This document shows, one piece after another, positions 63,947 through 64,000 of a DNA stretch of 64,000 bases. The position numbers and the translations under genes were made by a program. The stretch's first letter is position 1, and each line of letters starts with the position of its first letter. Origin of the DNA: Dermatophilus congolensis (GTDB lineage Bacteria > Actinomycetota > Actinomycetes > Actinomycetales > Dermatophilaceae); NCBI RefSeq assembly GCF_900447215.1, contig NZ_UFYA01000001.1, positions 1,426,001 through 1,490,000 on the forward strand, in the 5' to 3' direction. Under the pieces are notes generated by a model. The model made no database searches, had not been told where the DNA came from, and worked only from the letters and a program-made list of their open reading frames with translations.

Positions 63947-64000
63947 ATGACTGAGTGGTCGGTAGGTGGGGTGTGGGGTGGTTCGGGTGATGTGGGTACG
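63947..64000 (+). CDS. Start of a gene running off the window (unknown)
   Basis: The ATG at 63947 opens 18 codons (MTEWSVGGVWGG...) without a stop before the window ends. It is supported only by the leaderless-type promoter spacing; too short to assign. Confidence 0.4.
   Translation, partial: MTEWSVGGVWGGSGDVGT

Noticed and set aside
1-64000. Mobile elements, CRISPR arrays, integrons, prophage
   Set aside because: No transposase, integrase, phage structural gene, regularly spaced repeat or terminal inverted repeat was seen.

Overview
The window is chromosomal DNA of a high-GC actinobacterium. G+C is roughly 60% by eye. Actinobacterial markers include mycothiol synthesis (MshB), AdnAB instead of RecBCD, UvrD2 with a tetracysteine/HRDC tail, DUF3107, DUF3117, PPA1309 and UPF0182 proteins, the actinobacterial form of DapD and many leaderless start signals. 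A Micrococcales genome, possibly Dermatophilus-like, is my best guess; this is inference, since there is no rRNA to test. I see no prophage, insertion sequence, CRISPR array, integron or biosynthetic cluster. Nearly everything is conserved core genome.

Layout. 1-3.7 kb: partial M16 peptidase, a tiny basic secreted protein behind a probable c-di-AMP riboswitch, type II NADH dehydrogenase, initiator tRNA. 3.7-27 kb: a block whose order matches the M. tuberculosis Rv3193c-Rv3211 neighbourhood as I recall it (UPF0182, PPA1309, Lon-like PDZ protease, MoaE, zinc-metalloprotease-like protein, ThiF-like protein, UvrD2, NudC, phosphotransferase, AdnB, AdnA, TetR, DUF3107, DEAD-box helicase). 27-33 kb: PHP phosphoesterase, dihydrolipoamide dehydrogenase, aminopeptidase P, stress protein, CitE-like lyase. 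33-56 kb: a second block resembling Rv1232c-Rv1160 (DedA, soluble MgtE-like/CBS protein, DUF1003, Mrp, TatB, SigE, O-methyltransferase, DUF3117, mannosyltransferase, DivIVA-domain protein, LOG, then OxyR-AhpF-AhpC, DapE, DapD, DapC, ferredoxin, MshB, TypA, MutT). 56-64 kb: DedA-like protein with an overlapping leader ORF, HtrA-like protease, cytidylate-kinase-like protein, TRIC channel, small unknown proteins, a doubly frameshifted secreted hydrolase and an MFS exporter.

Functional themes. DNA repair and RNA/nucleotide handling: AdnAB, UvrD2, NudC, MutT, DEAD helicase. Oxidative stress: OxyR, AhpC, AhpF and mycothiol, with an ATAG-N7-CTAT OxyR-type site upstream of ahpC. Lysine/peptidoglycan precursors: DapC, DapD, DapE. 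Envelope and export: TatB, SigE, HtrA-like, mannosyltransferase, two DedA proteins, UPF0182. At about a dozen genes a TANNNT hexamer lies exactly 6-7 nt before the start codon, indicating leaderless mRNAs.

The most unusual signal is not a gene. Strand composition alternates in large domains independently of gene direction: the + strand is G/T-rich to about 3.5 kb, strongly C/A-rich to about 18 kb, G/T-rich to about 37.5 kb, C/A-rich to about 51.5 kb, then G/T-rich to the end. One switch lies inside the single gene adnB, whose two ends use mirror-image synonymous codons. adnB also carries a one-base frameshift just before helicase motif VI.
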